Program-made: the position numbers and the translations under genes | Shown: positions 5,740 through 13,765 of the stretch, one piece after another | Position numbering within the stretch: the first letter of the stretch is position 1 | Layout: each line of letters opens with the position of its first letter | The notes under the pieces: generated by a model | Database searches by the model: none | The model's input: only the letters and a program-made list of their open reading frames with translations | Told to the model about the DNA's origin: nothing | DNA from: Clostridia bacterium | GTDB lineage: Bacteria > Bacillota > Clostridia > Christensenellales > Borkfalkiaceae | Direction of reading: 5' to 3' | DNA: 25,416 bases | NCBI GenBank assembly: GCA_900771345.1 | Contig: CAAGNQ010000023.1 | Span: forward strand, 1 to 25,416

Positions 5740-6801
5740 CTATATAATAGTATATATTTTTTCGCTAAAAATCAAGTTATTTTCAATGAAAAATCTTATA
5801 AATCCTACGCAATCATCACTTTTTAACTCTTTATCAAGCTTATCAGGATAATCATAAACAATCCTTAGAGATTTATATTCTGCTTCGGTTAAGGGCAAAT
5901 ATATATCATTTTTTATATAAAGTGGTATATTTTCCCTGCTATTATCGCTAGTAAAGCCTATAATATTATCACTTTCAACTAAGAAATAGTTATTATATTT
6001 ATCAAACGAGCCTGACAAAAGTTCTTTTGACCTAGAAAACATTTGAGGGCTGTTTAATACAACACATATTAATTCCATTCCATCACGATAACAACTAGAG
6101 ACTAGACATCTGCCTGCCTTTTTTGTAAATCCCGTCTTAATCCCTGTAGAACCCTCAAATTCTTTAAGCATTTTATTTTTATTAACTAAATGCCTATTAT
6201 AATCTCTCGTACTAAAGGAAATATCAACGGATTTTGTACCAACGATTTCTCTAAAAGTGTCATTTTTCATAGCCTCGCAAGAAATTAGTGCTAAGTCATA
6301 CGCCGTAGTATAATGATTATCGTCGTGTAGACCGTGAGGATTTACAAAATTACTGTTCTTTGCACCGATATCTCTAGCACATTCATTCATGAGCTTAGCA
6401 AATGCCTCAATACTTCCAGCACAACTTACTGCTAACGTTTCAGCGCAGTCGTTTCCTGACCTTAGCATCAATCCATATAGTAGTTCCTTAACCGTTAATT
6501 TTTCTCCCTCTTCGAGATATATACTTGAGCCCTCTACCCCTATAGTTTTACTTGTTACGGTTATTATGTCTGACATATTCATATTGTTAATCACTACTAA
6601 AGCCGTAAGAATTTTAGTTGTGCTTGCCATAAACTTTTTCGAATGAATATTATGTTCATAAAGCACCCTATTCGAGTTCAATTCCATCACTATCTCACTT
6701 GTAGACGATTGATAACTATCAGCATATGAATTATTTTTTTGCAAAAAAACACAAAGAAATGAGAAAATCATTAAAATAATCGCGCTAAGCTTTCTGTTCA
6801 T
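5740..6801 (-). CDS. D-alanyl-D-alanine carboxypeptidase (PBP5 / DacB-like), sporulation-associated
   Basis: This S11 peptidase removes the terminal D-alanine from peptidoglycan stem peptides outside the membrane. A signal peptide (1-27, ending SYA) precedes the catalytic domain with all three motifs: Ser60-Thr-Thr-Lys63 (SxxK), Ser115-Gly-Asn117 (SxN) and Lys222-Thr-Gly224 (KTG). The protein has 353 residues. The C-terminal part is short, and I see no clear amphipathic membrane anchor. The start overlaps gerW by 17 bases and GGAG precedes the ATG. Its place between gerW and rluB parallels dacB in B. subtilis, which suggests a role in spore cortex cross-linking. That role is inferred from position. 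Confidence 0.88.
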   Translation of the reverse strand: MNRKLSAIILMIFSFLCVFLQKNNSYADSYQSSTSEIVMELNSNRVLYEHNIHSKKFMASTTKILTALVVINNMNMSDIITVTSKTIGVEGSSIYLEEGEKLTVKELLYGLMLRSGNDCAETLAVSCAGSIEAFAKLMNECARDIGAKNSNFVNPHGLHDDNHYTTAYDLALISCEAMKNDTFREIVGTKSVDISFSTRDYNRHLVNKNKMLKEFEGSTGIKTGFTKKAGRCLVSSCYRDGMELICVVLNSPQMFSRSKELLSGSFDKYNNYFLVESDNIIGFTSDNSRENIPLYIKNDIYLPLTEAEYKSLRIVYDYPDKLDKELKSDDCVGFIRFFIENNLIFSEKIYTII

Positions 6802-7180
6802 TTTCTTTCTCCGAACTAAATTCTGCCAAAAAATCCGTTGCTTTATCCAACAATTTCTCGTAAGGTTTTTCAGACAATGAAAGAAGCCTATACTTATTAT
6901 CTTCTTTTATCATAAAGCCACACGGTTTGATTGATATGATTGCGCCATTGCCTGCAGAATACGGCAAGTCTGATTCTTTATTAAAGATGCTAACCTTGCC
7001 ATACTCTCCTCCACCCATTAAGACTGCAACCGTCACCTTTGACACTGGAACAACGTATTCCCCATCATCTGTTTTTATTGGTTTCCCAACAACTGTGTTT
7101 ACGTCAATAATGTTACTTAGATTCTTAAACGTGCTTTCAATAGTTTGATTAATTTTGTTGACATCGTTTTGATAACGCAT
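6785..7180 (-). CDS. gerW: GerW family sporulation protein (YtfJ)
   Basis: GerW (YtfJ) is a spore protein needed for normal germination responses in B. subtilis. The 131-residue sequence shows the family pattern: an N-terminal TFKNLSNIIDVNTVVGKPI, then PVSKVTVAVLMGGGEYG and a C-terminal GNGAIISIKPCGFMI. GGAGAAA lies before the ATG. In Bacillus and Clostridia the gene pairs with a DUF2953 gene (ytfI-ytfJ), as here, where the two overlap by 32 bases. The 3' end overlaps the carboxypeptidase by 17 bases, so the three genes are almost certainly cotranscribed. Forespore expression is expected from the family; I see no forespore promoter directly before it. Confidence 0.9.
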   Translation of the reverse strand: MRYQNDVNKINQTIESTFKNLSNIIDVNTVVGKPIKTDDGEYVVPVSKVTVAVLMGGGEYGKVSIFNKESDLPYSAGNGAIISIKPCGFMIKEDNKYRLLSLSEKPYEKLLDKATDFLAEFSSEKENEQKA

Positions 7181-7748
7181 AAAGTATTTTCTCCATTAAT
7201 ATTTTTATAACACTAATAATTACCATAAGAACGTTAAAAATAAAGGTAAAATTAAGATAGATTTTTAAAAATTTTTCTTCCTTATACACGTTTATTTTGT
7301 TGTTTGTCTCCAAATATGGTTTGCTGTTATATAAAAACCATTTTATTTGCTCAATAACATAGCAAAGAAGGAATGATATTGTGCAACATTGCATTATGTT
7401 ATGACCACATCCATAATCTATTGCCATATTCCATCTGATAATGGTATAGTCTTTTAATGGCTTAAACTTTTTTTGCAAACCAAATATTTTCTTGTTGGTA
7501 ATTAGGTATGCTTTTGTGTTTGTGTAATGAATAAATATTCCGTCGTATAAGTATTCGATATATCCTCCTGCTATTTTTAAAAAATTAAAAAGCGTTAAAC
7601 AAAAGAAAATTTTTCTTTCTTTCAGTGAAGCATAGCAATTAATATTAAAAAATATAGGAAAAATCATTATAACAAAAATTATTACAACCAGATTTAACAC
7701 ATAAATAATATTTGTAATTATAATCAAAATATACAAAAAGCGCCCCAC
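7149..7748 (-). CDS. DUF2953 domain protein (YtfI-like), start uncertain
   Basis: This hydrophobic protein of up to 199 residues has an N-terminal membrane helix, a beta-rich region with GGYIEYLYDGIFIHY, and the IDYGCGH segment at the position of the DUF2953 D-x-G signature. Function is unknown. Its fixed partner in other genomes is gerW, which overlaps its 3' end here. The longest frame starts with GTG at 7748, inside the stem of the scpB terminator, and is unlikely. An in-frame GTG at 7700 gives a start of VLNLVVIIFVI, a good membrane helix matching the family layout. An ATG at 7667 would remove that helix. None of these has a clear Shine-Dalgarno sequence. A TATAAT at 7722-7717 could serve as a -10 element. 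Confidence 0.7.
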   Translation of the reverse strand: MGRFLYILIIITNIIYVLNLVVIIFVIMIFPIFFNINCYASLKERKIFFCLTLFNFLKIAGGYIEYLYDGIFIHYTNTKAYLITNKKIFGLQKKFKPLKDYTIIRWNMAIDYGCGHNIMQCCTISFLLCYVIEQIKWFLYNSKPYLETNNKINVYKEEKFLKIYLNFTFIFNVLMVIISVIKILMEKILYALSKRCQQN

Positions 7749-7763
7749 TAATTGTGGAGCGCT
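7734..7763 (-). terminator. Terminator after scpB
   Basis: On the minus strand AGCGCTCCAC and GTGGGGCGCT (7763-7739) form a 10-bp stem with one U-G pair and a 5-nt loop, followed by TTTTTG. On the + strand that pair is a C/A mismatch, so the element is oriented for minus-strand transcription. It separates the scp operon from the DUF2953-gerW-dac-rluB unit. Confidence 0.88.
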
Positions 7764-7773
7764 AAAACAACTA

Positions 7774-8496
7774 TTAGAATTTTTCTATTTCTTCTCCTTG
7801 AAGAAAATCTGGAATTTCTTCTTCAGAAATATCTGGCAGAGCAAAATCATCTTGCGAGGAAGCGTCTTCGTCTTTATTATTTTTGTTATTAGACGCAACA
7901 GTTGAAGCCACTTCATCAATATATTCGTCTTTTCGATACAAATAATCATCACTCTCTTTTTCGCCGTGAATTAGGCTAATTTTAGTAATTAGTTCATCAT
8001 AATCAGGCAACTCATCAAGCGATGATATCTGAAAGCGTTTTAGAAATTTATCCGTCGTTCCAAAAAGAACAGGTTTTCCAACGGCGTCTTTCCTGCCAAC
8101 AGGCTCAATCACGCCAAGTTCTAAAAGTTTTTGAACAGCATATTCACTGTTACCTCTTATCTCTTCAAGGTCAATTCTTGTCACAGGCTGTTTATACGCA
8201 ATAATAGCGGCAACTTCAAGCATACTTTTTGAAAGTTCTTTTTCCTTGATAGGATTTAAAACTGAAGACACCTCTTCGCTATATGCAGGATTCGTGCAAA
8301 ACTGCAATTTCTTATTGAAAACAAGCAAGTGAATTCCACTATTATCGTTATATTTCTCTTTGAGCGCGTTTATCGCAGTACTCATTTCCTTATCAGAAAC
8401 TTCTAACTTATCTTTTATATCGGCAATAGCAACTTGCGTGCCTGAAACAAATAATATTGATTCAATTATATTCGTCAATTTCTCCAAGTTCTTCAT
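7774..8496 (-). CDS. scpB: Segregation and condensation protein B
   Basis: ScpB dimers bind ScpA and, with SMC, form bacterial condensin for chromosome compaction and segregation. The 240-residue protein has the two expected winged helices (about 5-80 and 85-160). The conserved AAIIAYKQPVTRIDLEEIRG and the following LLELGVIEPVGR are diagnostic. The C-terminal 35 residues form an acidic, disordered tail, as is common in ScpB. The start overlaps the scpA 3' end by 35 bases, and a purine-rich AGGGAAGATAGGA precedes the ATG. A strong terminator follows the stop. Confidence 0.96.
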   Translation of the reverse strand: MKNLEKLTNIIESILFVSGTQVAIADIKDKLEVSDKEMSTAINALKEKYNDNSGIHLLVFNKKLQFCTNPAYSEEVSSVLNPIKEKELSKSMLEVAAIIAYKQPVTRIDLEEIRGNSEYAVQKLLELGVIEPVGRKDAVGKPVLFGTTDKFLKRFQISSLDELPDYDELITKISLIHGEKESDDYLYRKDEYIDEVASTVASNNKNNKDEDASSQDDFALPDISEEEIPDFLQGEEIEKF

Positions 8497-9232
8497 TCCT
8501 ATCTTCCCTTAATGTTATAGTTATGTCGTCAAAAACACCATTTTGTTCAACCGTTATGTATTGCAATTTCAAAAGTTCAAGCATTGCCTGAAAGGTTGTT
8601 ATTAATTCGTTTTTAGTATAATATGATGAAAACAATTCATAAAAACTTCTTTCATTTTTTTCAAGCAGAATTGCTTTAATGTGTTCAACTTTATCTTTAA
8701 CGGTAAAAACTTCTTTCGGAATTTCTTTTAATACGTTTTCTTGCCTTTTCTTGTCGTCAATCCTCATTAATAATTTTGAAAAAGCAGATATTAATCCGTC
8801 AAGATTAAAATCATTATAAACAACCTTAACGTCTCCAACGCTTTTATCAGGCTCTTTATAAAATCTTAGAACGTTTTCCTGATTTTTAAGTTTCTCACTA
8901 GCCTCTTTAAAAATCTTGTATTCTTCAAGTTGACGAATAAGCGCTTGCTCCGGGTCTTCAATATCGTCAAGATATTCCTCAATCTTCGGTAAAACCGACT
9001 TAGATTTTATTTCCAAGAGAGTTGCCGCCATATTTAAATACTCGCTCGCTTTATCAACGTCTAAAAAAGTTGCGCCCCTAATATATGCCAAAAATTGTTC
9101 TGTAACCTGAGAAACAAAAACGTCTTTTATCTCTATTTTCGCCTCTTTTATCAGGTGCAACAACAGGTCTAAAGGCCCTTCAAAATTATCGAGTTTTGTT
9201 GAATAATCAACAACTGATTCAAATTCTGCCAT
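8462..9232 (-). CDS. scpA: Segregation and condensation protein A (kleisin)
   Basis: ScpA is the kleisin that bridges the SMC heads. The N-terminal kleisin motif NFEGPLDLLLHLI and the following VFVSQVTEQFL are diagnostic, as are the central EYLNMAATLLEIKSK and a C-terminal winged helix (YITVEQNGVFDDI). I place the start at the ATG at 9232 (256 residues), not at the upstream TTG at 9250. The ATG overlaps the stop of the upstream gene as TAATG and has GGGGG upstream. It forms an operon with scpB downstream and the M50 protease gene upstream. Confidence 0.95.
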   Translation of the reverse strand: MAEFESVVDYSTKLDNFEGPLDLLLHLIKEAKIEIKDVFVSQVTEQFLAYIRGATFLDVDKASEYLNMAATLLEIKSKSVLPKIEEYLDDIEDPEQALIRQLEEYKIFKEASEKLKNQENVLRFYKEPDKSVGDVKVVYNDFNLDGLISAFSKLLMRIDDKKRQENVLKEIPKEVFTVKDKVEHIKAILLEKNERSFYELFSSYYTKNELITTFQAMLELLKLQYITVEQNGVFDDITITLREDRNEELGEIDEYN

Positions 9233-9897
9233 TAGAAAATCAACCCCCAAAATCGTGTTATAGGTATGGAAATAATACCAACCAAGTACGATAATAAGTT
9301 CCCTAATACGTCAATCTGGTAAAATCCCGTTATATATGAAATAAGAGATAATGCAAATAAAAAATATAAAACGTACACACCGTAATTTCTTAAAAACCAG
9401 TATACCTTTCCTCGTCTTTTAGCAAAAACGTCTAAAATCCTAAATCCGTCCAAAGGATAAAGGGGCAACAAATTAAATATGCAAAACGACAAACTTAGCG
9501 TCACCATAAAATATAGCGACAATCCTAGCACCCTTGTAAAATATCCAAATTCCGGCACGTATAATCTTACCAAGATGGGCAATGGATAGCCTAAAAATGC
9601 TAAAATATAATTAGACAACACTCCTGCAATGGAGGTAAAAAAACACCCCTTTTTATAGTTTCTAAAATTGTTAGGATTGATAGGCACAGGTCTTGCCCAA
9701 CCAAATCCGGCTATAACAAAACAAATAAGCCCAAATTTATCGAAATGAGCAAAAGGGTTAATAGAGTATCTTCCATACATTTTTGGTGTTGGGTCACCAC
9801 ATTTTACAGCAGCGAACGCGTGAAAAAATTCGTGAATGGGCAACACTAATAAAAGGGCAAGAAATTTTGATGTAAGTTCAAGTATTTCATCAATCAT
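9232..9897 (-). CDS. Site-2 protease-like M50 family zinc metalloprotease
   Basis: This 221-residue polytopic membrane protein has an intramembrane zinc site: His22-Glu23-x-x-His26 in the first helix and the second zinc ligand Asp150 in LLPLYPLDGFRI. About five hydrophobic segments are visible. It belongs to the short S2P-like group (YwhC/rhomboid-neighbour type) without a PDZ domain. In Clostridia such a gene commonly precedes scpAB, as here, with a 1-base overlap. AAAGGGAG stands 11 bases before the ATG. The substrate is unknown. It could cleave membrane-bound regulators in the way SpoIVFB cleaves pro-sigma-K, and spoIVB is in the same window, but it is not SpoIVFB by size or context. Confidence 0.88.
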   Translation of the reverse strand: MIDEILELTSKFLALLLVLPIHEFFHAFAAVKCGDPTPKMYGRYSINPFAHFDKFGLICFVIAGFGWARPVPINPNNFRNYKKGCFFTSIAGVLSNYILAFLGYPLPILVRLYVPEFGYFTRVLGLSLYFMVTLSLSFCIFNLLPLYPLDGFRILDVFAKRRGKVYWFLRNYGVYVLYFLFALSLISYITGFYQIDVLGNLLSYLVGIISIPITRFWGLIF

Positions 9898-9962
9898 TGA
9901 CGATTATCTCCCTTTATATAATACATATATAATAAGTATATATTAATAAACAAAAAAAAGCA

Positions 9963-9995
9963 AGAAAAAACGCCTTAATCATAAATTAAAGCGTT
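9963..9995 (-). terminator. Terminator after lysA
   Basis: On the minus strand AACGCTTTAAT (9995-9985) pairs with ATTAAGGCGTT (9979-9969) around a 5-nt loop, with one U-G pair, then TTTTTTC follows. On the + strand the wobble pair becomes a mismatch, which confirms the orientation. Confidence 0.9.
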
Positions 9996-10010
9996 AAAAA
10001 ATTGCTAATA

Positions 10011-11318
10011 TTAAATATCATTTCTCGTCAAATCTTCAAAAGATTGAGGTTTAACAGCATAATACGATTTTCCATTCTCAACCATTACAACCGGTGGAAC
10101 ATGATTTCTGTTGTAGTTGCTTGACATCGAATAATTATATGCGCCCGTTGAAAGAACGGCTATAATATCACCTTCGTGCATTTCTGGCAAGGGGCAATTT
10201 TCTGCTATAATATCGCCACTTTCACAGCACTTTCCTGCAATTGTGTAATTCTTTACACAAACATCAAGCATTTTATCTGCGGGAACAACAGTATATTTTG
10301 CTTGATAAAGCGCAAACCTCGGGTTATCAAACATCCCCCCATCAACGGCAATGTAATTTTTTATCCCCTTAATTTCTTTTATTCTTCCAGCCGTATAAAT
10401 AGTTATTCCTGCCTCGCCAACTATTGAACGACCCGGCTCTAATATTAAGAAAGGCTTTTTAATATTTTTTTCTACTACAGCCTTTTTTAATGCGTTAGAA
10501 ATTACTTTTATATATTCAGAATAATCATTGCAAGATTTTTTATCGTCATCGTCAGAATAGTATATTCCAAAACCTCCACCAAGATTTAATACGTCAAACT
10601 CTATGTCATAATTATCCTTTAGTTTTTTGTAATAATCGGTCATTTTCTCAACTGCAAGAATATACGACTTGTTTTCAAATATTTGCGAGCCTATATGACA
10701 GTGAAGCCCTCTTAACGAAATATTAGGAATATTTCTTATATATGAAATAATCTCATCAGCCTCACCAGTTTCTATCGAGAAACCAAATTTTGAGTCAACC
10801 TTAGCAGTCTGAATAAATTCGTGAGTATGCGCCTCAACACCAGGATTTACCCTTATTAATACCTCTTGCGTCTTTGAATGTGATGATGCAATTTTGCTAA
10901 TATCATCAGCCTCACTAAACGAATCAATAACAATTAATCCAACGTTGTTCTCAATAGCATATTCAAGTTCAGATAATGATTTGTTGTTCCCGTGAAAACA
11001 AATTTTATCGGCAGGAAAACCAACTGACAGAGCAGTATATAATTCACCAGCAGAAACAACGTCCGTACCTATTCCCATTTTGTCTACAATACGATATATT
11101 TCCTTACAAGAAAAGGCTTTTGATGCGTAAGATATTAATCCTTGCCCATATTCTTTCTCAAGCGTTTGAGAATATATCCTGCACATATCCTCTACGTATT
11201 TTTTATCCATAACGTAAAGTGGTGTGCCATATTCTTTTGCAAGACTAATGCATGGAATTTTGCCTATTTCAAGTTGGCCATTTTTGTTTATACATAACGT
11301 TTCTCTTTGGTTCATCAT
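10011..11318 (-). CDS. lysA: Diaminopimelate decarboxylase
   Basis: LysA converts meso-diaminopimelate to L-lysine with PLP. The 435-residue fold-type III enzyme shows Lys67 (YASKAF) as the PLP lysine, HIGSQ at 208-212, the phosphate-binding GGGFG at 247-251, EPGRS at 294-298, and CESGD at 365-369, whose cysteine comes from the partner subunit in the active site. The substrate-specific pattern fits DAP decarboxylase, not ornithine or arginine decarboxylase. Two consecutive ATGs follow GAGGTGAT, and the second (11315) has the better spacing. It is a single-gene unit with its own promoter and terminator. In B. subtilis lysA lies near spoVA and dacF; here dacF is directly upstream. Confidence 0.96.
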   Translation of the reverse strand: MMNQRETLCINKNGQLEIGKIPCISLAKEYGTPLYVMDKKYVEDMCRIYSQTLEKEYGQGLISYASKAFSCKEIYRIVDKMGIGTDVVSAGELYTALSVGFPADKICFHGNNKSLSELEYAIENNVGLIVIDSFSEADDISKIASSHSKTQEVLIRVNPGVEAHTHEFIQTAKVDSKFGFSIETGEADEIISYIRNIPNISLRGLHCHIGSQIFENKSYILAVEKMTDYYKKLKDNYDIEFDVLNLGGGFGIYYSDDDDKKSCNDYSEYIKVISNALKKAVVEKNIKKPFLILEPGRSIVGEAGITIYTAGRIKEIKGIKNYIAVDGGMFDNPRFALYQAKYTVVPADKMLDVCVKNYTIAGKCCESGDIIAENCPLPEMHEGDIIAVLSTGAYNYSMSSNYNRNHVPPVVMVENGKSYYAVKPQSFEDLTRNDI

Positions 11319-11332
11319 ATCACCTCTTGTTT

Positions 11333-11362
11333 ATTTTAGCAAATCAACGTCTACAAAGTCAA
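11333..11362 (-). promoter_or_regulatory. lysA promoter
   Basis: On the minus strand TTGACT (11362-11357) and TAAAAT (11338-11333) are separated by 18 bp, with a TGC just before the -10 (extended -10). The predicted start leaves only about 8-10 nt before the Shine-Dalgarno GAGGTGAT. There is no room for a lysine riboswitch between this promoter and the gene. Confidence 0.72.
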
Positions 11363-11423
11363 TAGTACCTCGTTAATTTTTTCTTATCTAAAGCCTAATA
11401 TTATCTTATACAAATAAATATAT

Positions 11424-11449
11424 AAATAAAGGGCGTTAAATTAACGCCC
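11424..11449 (-). terminator. Terminator after the dacF-like gene
   Basis: GGGCGTTAA and TTAACGCCC (11431-11449) form a near-continuous palindrome. On the minus strand the stem is followed by TTTATTTATA. The last codons and the TAA stop (11438-11436) of the carboxypeptidase lie inside the stem. T6 also follows on the + strand. Confidence 0.75.
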
Positions 11450-12617
11450 AATTTTTTGCAATATTTATTATTTCGTCAAAGTACGTTCGCGCTAAGATAT
11501 CTTCGTTAGATAAAACGTCAATCTTTCCTATTTCTATTCCATTTTCATAAATAGATAGTTGCCCAACCTTATCCCCTTTATATATTGGTGCTTTTATTCT
11601 CTCGTTTGGAGAAAAAGTTATTTCAACACTTCTCTTTTGGTCTTTTCTTGAGAAAATATAAAATGATTTACTTGCTAGAACAGAAATATTATCCTGTTTT
11701 CCTCCTTCAACGTCAACGCGTATATCTAAAGGCTTGTCACTATCTATTACAAGTTTGTTAGTATAGTTAGCAAAACCATAGTTAAACATTGAGGAAACTT
11801 CCTTAAATCTCGTTTTACTATCATGCGCAGAAATTACAACAGAAACTAATCTCATTCCATTTCTTGTTGCTGATGCTACAAGGCAATGTCCGGCTTCGTG
11901 AGTATAACCTGTTTTACCACTATCACAACCATCATAAAATCTTACTAATTTATTAGTGTTTGATATATCTGTTTTTCGCTCATTAGAATGATAAATACTA
12001 TCCGTCCAAATTCTTGAATATCTGAAATATTCTTGATGCTTAAGCAGTTCGCAAAACATAATTGAAACGTCTTTTGCCGAAGAATATTGATTTGGCTTAG
12101 GCAATCCTGTGCAGTTAGCAAATCTAGTGTTGTTCATACCTAATTCTTTTGCCCTCTCATTCATCAAATTAACGAACAATTCCTCACTTCCTGCGCATTT
12201 TTCAGCCATTGCGACACAGGCGTCATTCGCAGATGCAACAACAATACTTTTAATGAGGTTTCCTACAATGTATTTGTTGTTTGCTTCTAAAAAAACCTGG
12301 GAACCACCCATACTACTTGCATTTTCGCTTATAGTAATTTCGTCATCAATAGAAAATTGCCCTCTATCACTTGCCTCAAAACATAATAACAGAGTCATAA
12401 TTTTACACATACTTGCAATAGGCAGTCTTTCATTTTCATTTTTACTGTATATTACTGTTTTAGTATTTTCGTCAATTAAATATGCTGATTTACTCGTTGT
12501 TTTAATACTATCTGTTATTTCGTCTGCAAAGGCTTTAGAAATAACAAATCCTCCTAAACAACTTATTGACATAATAAACGCTAATATAATAAAAATTACA
12601 GAAAATCTTCTTTTCAT
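11436..12617 (-). CDS. dacF: D-alanyl-D-alanine carboxypeptidase (DacF-like)
   Basis: This is a second S11 carboxypeptidase, 393 residues long. The signal peptide (1-31, ending AFA) is followed by Ser69-Met-Cys-Lys72 (SxxK), Ser129-Ala-Asn131 (SxN) and Lys235-Thr-Gly237 (KTG). A PBP5-type C-terminal beta domain (about 285-375) and a final hydrophobic-aromatic segment that may anchor it complete the protein. It has its own TTGACA promoter and an ideal GGAGG. The name DacF rests on position: in B. subtilis dacF heads the spoIIA operon not far from lysA. Here it lies between spoIVB and lysA. A vegetative PBP5 role is possible, since the promoter looks like sigma-A rather than forespore type. Confidence 0.85.
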   Translation of the reverse strand: MKRRFSVIFIILAFIMSISCLGGFVISKAFADEITDSIKTTSKSAYLIDENTKTVIYSKNENERLPIASMCKIMTLLLCFEASDRGQFSIDDEITISENASSMGGSQVFLEANNKYIVGNLIKSIVVASANDACVAMAEKCAGSEELFVNLMNERAKELGMNNTRFANCTGLPKPNQYSSAKDVSIMFCELLKHQEYFRYSRIWTDSIYHSNERKTDISNTNKLVRFYDGCDSGKTGYTHEAGHCLVASATRNGMRLVSVVISAHDSKTRFKEVSSMFNYGFANYTNKLVIDSDKPLDIRVDVEGGKQDNISVLASKSFYIFSRKDQKRSVEITFSPNERIKAPIYKGDKVGQLSIYENGIEIGKIDVLSNEDILARTYFDEIINIAKNWALI

Positions 12618-12646
12618 TGTTAACCTCCAACAAAAATATTTTCTGT

Positions 12647-12675
12647 AATTTAAATAAAAATATACATTATGTCAA
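12647..12675 (-). promoter_or_regulatory. Promoter of the dacF-like gene
   Basis: On the minus strand a perfect TTGACA (12675-12670), a 17-bp spacer and TAAATT (12652-12647) form a sigma-A promoter. TGGAGG precedes the ATG by 6-7 bases. Confidence 0.75.
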
Positions 12676-12704
12676 ACATAAACACACAAAGAAAAACTAT
12701 AGAA

Positions 12705-13685
12705 TTACATATTTTTTAACATATTATCTATACTTATCCCAAAACCACGCGTTGGGTCATTAATAAATACGTGCGTAACTGCCCCAACGAGTTTACCATC
12801 TTGAACTATAGGGCTTCCACTCATTCCTTGAACAATGCCCCCTGTTTGCGAAAGAAGTTCTTCGTCAGTAACCTTAATAACAAAATTTTTATTATCACCT
12901 TGATAATCGCATTTAACGATAGATATATTATATTTTTTTGGTTTTTTGCCATTTACGGTTGAAAAAATAGTTGCATTGCCTATTTTAGCCTCGCCTACTT
13001 CAATTTTTGAATACTCACTTAAATCAAATTTGCCATCTATTCTACCATATACTCCAGAAATAGTATTTTTTTCTATAACTGCTATTTGATTTGTTCTTAA
13101 AAAAACGCCTTTTAATTCACCTGCACTACCCTTTTCCCCCTTAACAATTCCAGTAATGTTACAATTATATAGATTCCCACTTGTGATATTTAACACTTCA
13201 CTATTGTCATCTATTACTGCGTGACCAAGTGATGCGAACTTGTCTCCCTTAAAAAATGTTATTGTTCCTATTCCACTAATTGTGTCCTTTACAAAAACTC
13301 CTAATTTATAATGCCCGTTAATATCTTTACAAGGTTTAATCATACACAAATAGTTCTGACCATCACGCAAAAGTTCTATAGGGACCTCACCACAAGACTT
13401 TATGCATTTTTCAATATCGTTAGCGTTATTTATCACGTTGTTATCGATTTTTAATATTATATCACCAACCTTTAATCCTGATGACTTAGCAGGCGATACA
13501 ATACCTTCACTAGTAACAACGTCACAGATACCAACTATGTGAGCACCTTTTGTTGACAGGGTAAATCCTGCTGGAATTCCACCCAAAAATATATCGTCAG
13601 TACTTGCGTATGCTGGCTTCCCTCCAACAGAAAATATACATATTATAGACATTATTAAGCATATAACTATAGGTTTCTTCTTCAT
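12705..13685 (-). CDS. spoIVB: SpoIVB peptidase (S55), sigma-K checkpoint signal protease
   Basis: SpoIVB is secreted from the forespore and triggers pro-sigma-K processing in the mother cell. The N-terminal hydrophobic signal is followed by a PDZ domain (about 55-120) and the S55 peptidase domain. Counting from the upstream GTG at 13691, the triad candidates are His157 (LGHAV), Asp276 (VTDEEL) and Ser291 (GMSGSPI). The Asp-Ser spacing of 15 equals that of B. subtilis Asp363-Ser378. I choose the ATG at 13685 (326 residues) because GGAG stands five bases before it; the in-frame GTG at 13691 overlaps that site. It is about 100 residues shorter than B. subtilis SpoIVB. recN lies upstream as usual, but spo0A does not follow. 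Confidence 0.95.
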   Translation of the reverse strand: MKKKPIVICLIMSIICIFSVGGKPAYASTDDIFLGGIPAGFTLSTKGAHIVGICDVVTSEGIVSPAKSSGLKVGDIILKIDNNVINNANDIEKCIKSCGEVPIELLRDGQNYLCMIKPCKDINGHYKLGVFVKDTISGIGTITFFKGDKFASLGHAVIDDNSEVLNITSGNLYNCNITGIVKGEKGSAGELKGVFLRTNQIAVIEKNTISGVYGRIDGKFDLSEYSKIEVGEAKIGNATIFSTVNGKKPKKYNISIVKCDYQGDNKNFVIKVTDEELLSQTGGIVQGMSGSPIVQDGKLVGAVTHVFINDPTRGFGISIDNMLKNM

Positions 13686-13693
13686 AAACACTC

Positions 13694-13733
13694 CACTATA
13701 AGTTTATAGTGAGCATTAAAAAAATAAATATAC
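13694..13733 (-). promoter_or_regulatory. Possible forespore (sigma-F/G-like) promoter and 18-bp palindrome before spoIVB
   Basis: On the minus strand GTATA (13733-13729), a 17-bp spacer and CACTATA (13711-13705) resemble the forespore GHATR / CATNNTA pattern with two mismatches in the -10. The -10 lies in a perfect 18-bp palindrome, CACTATAAGTTTATAGTG (13694-13711), which ends next to the Shine-Dalgarno sequence. spoIVB is forespore-expressed in known species. Confidence 0.35.
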
Positions 13734-13765
13734 AAAAAAACTAGTTTAGAAAAACTAAACTAGTT
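13731..13765 (-). terminator. Terminator after recN
   Basis: AACTAGTTTAG (13739-13749) pairs perfectly with CTAAACTAGTT (13755-13765) around five bases. On the minus strand the stem is followed by TTTTTTTG. The recN TAG stop (13762-13760) lies inside the stem. Confidence 0.9.

Noticed and set aside
7149..7748. Decayed pseudogene status for the DUF2953 gene
   Set aside because: The frame is uninterrupted for at least 167 codons, overlaps gerW as in other genomes, and keeps the D-x-G region; only the start is unclear.
11319..11435. Lysine riboswitch before lysA
   Set aside because: The promoter at 11362-11333 leaves only a short leader before the start codon, far too little for the roughly 170-nt lysine riboswitch.
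12109..12648. A 179-codon + strand open frame opposite the dacF-like gene
   Set aside because: It is antisense to a gene with complete catalytic motifs, has no ribosome-binding site that I can see and no recognisable domain; it is a shadow frame.
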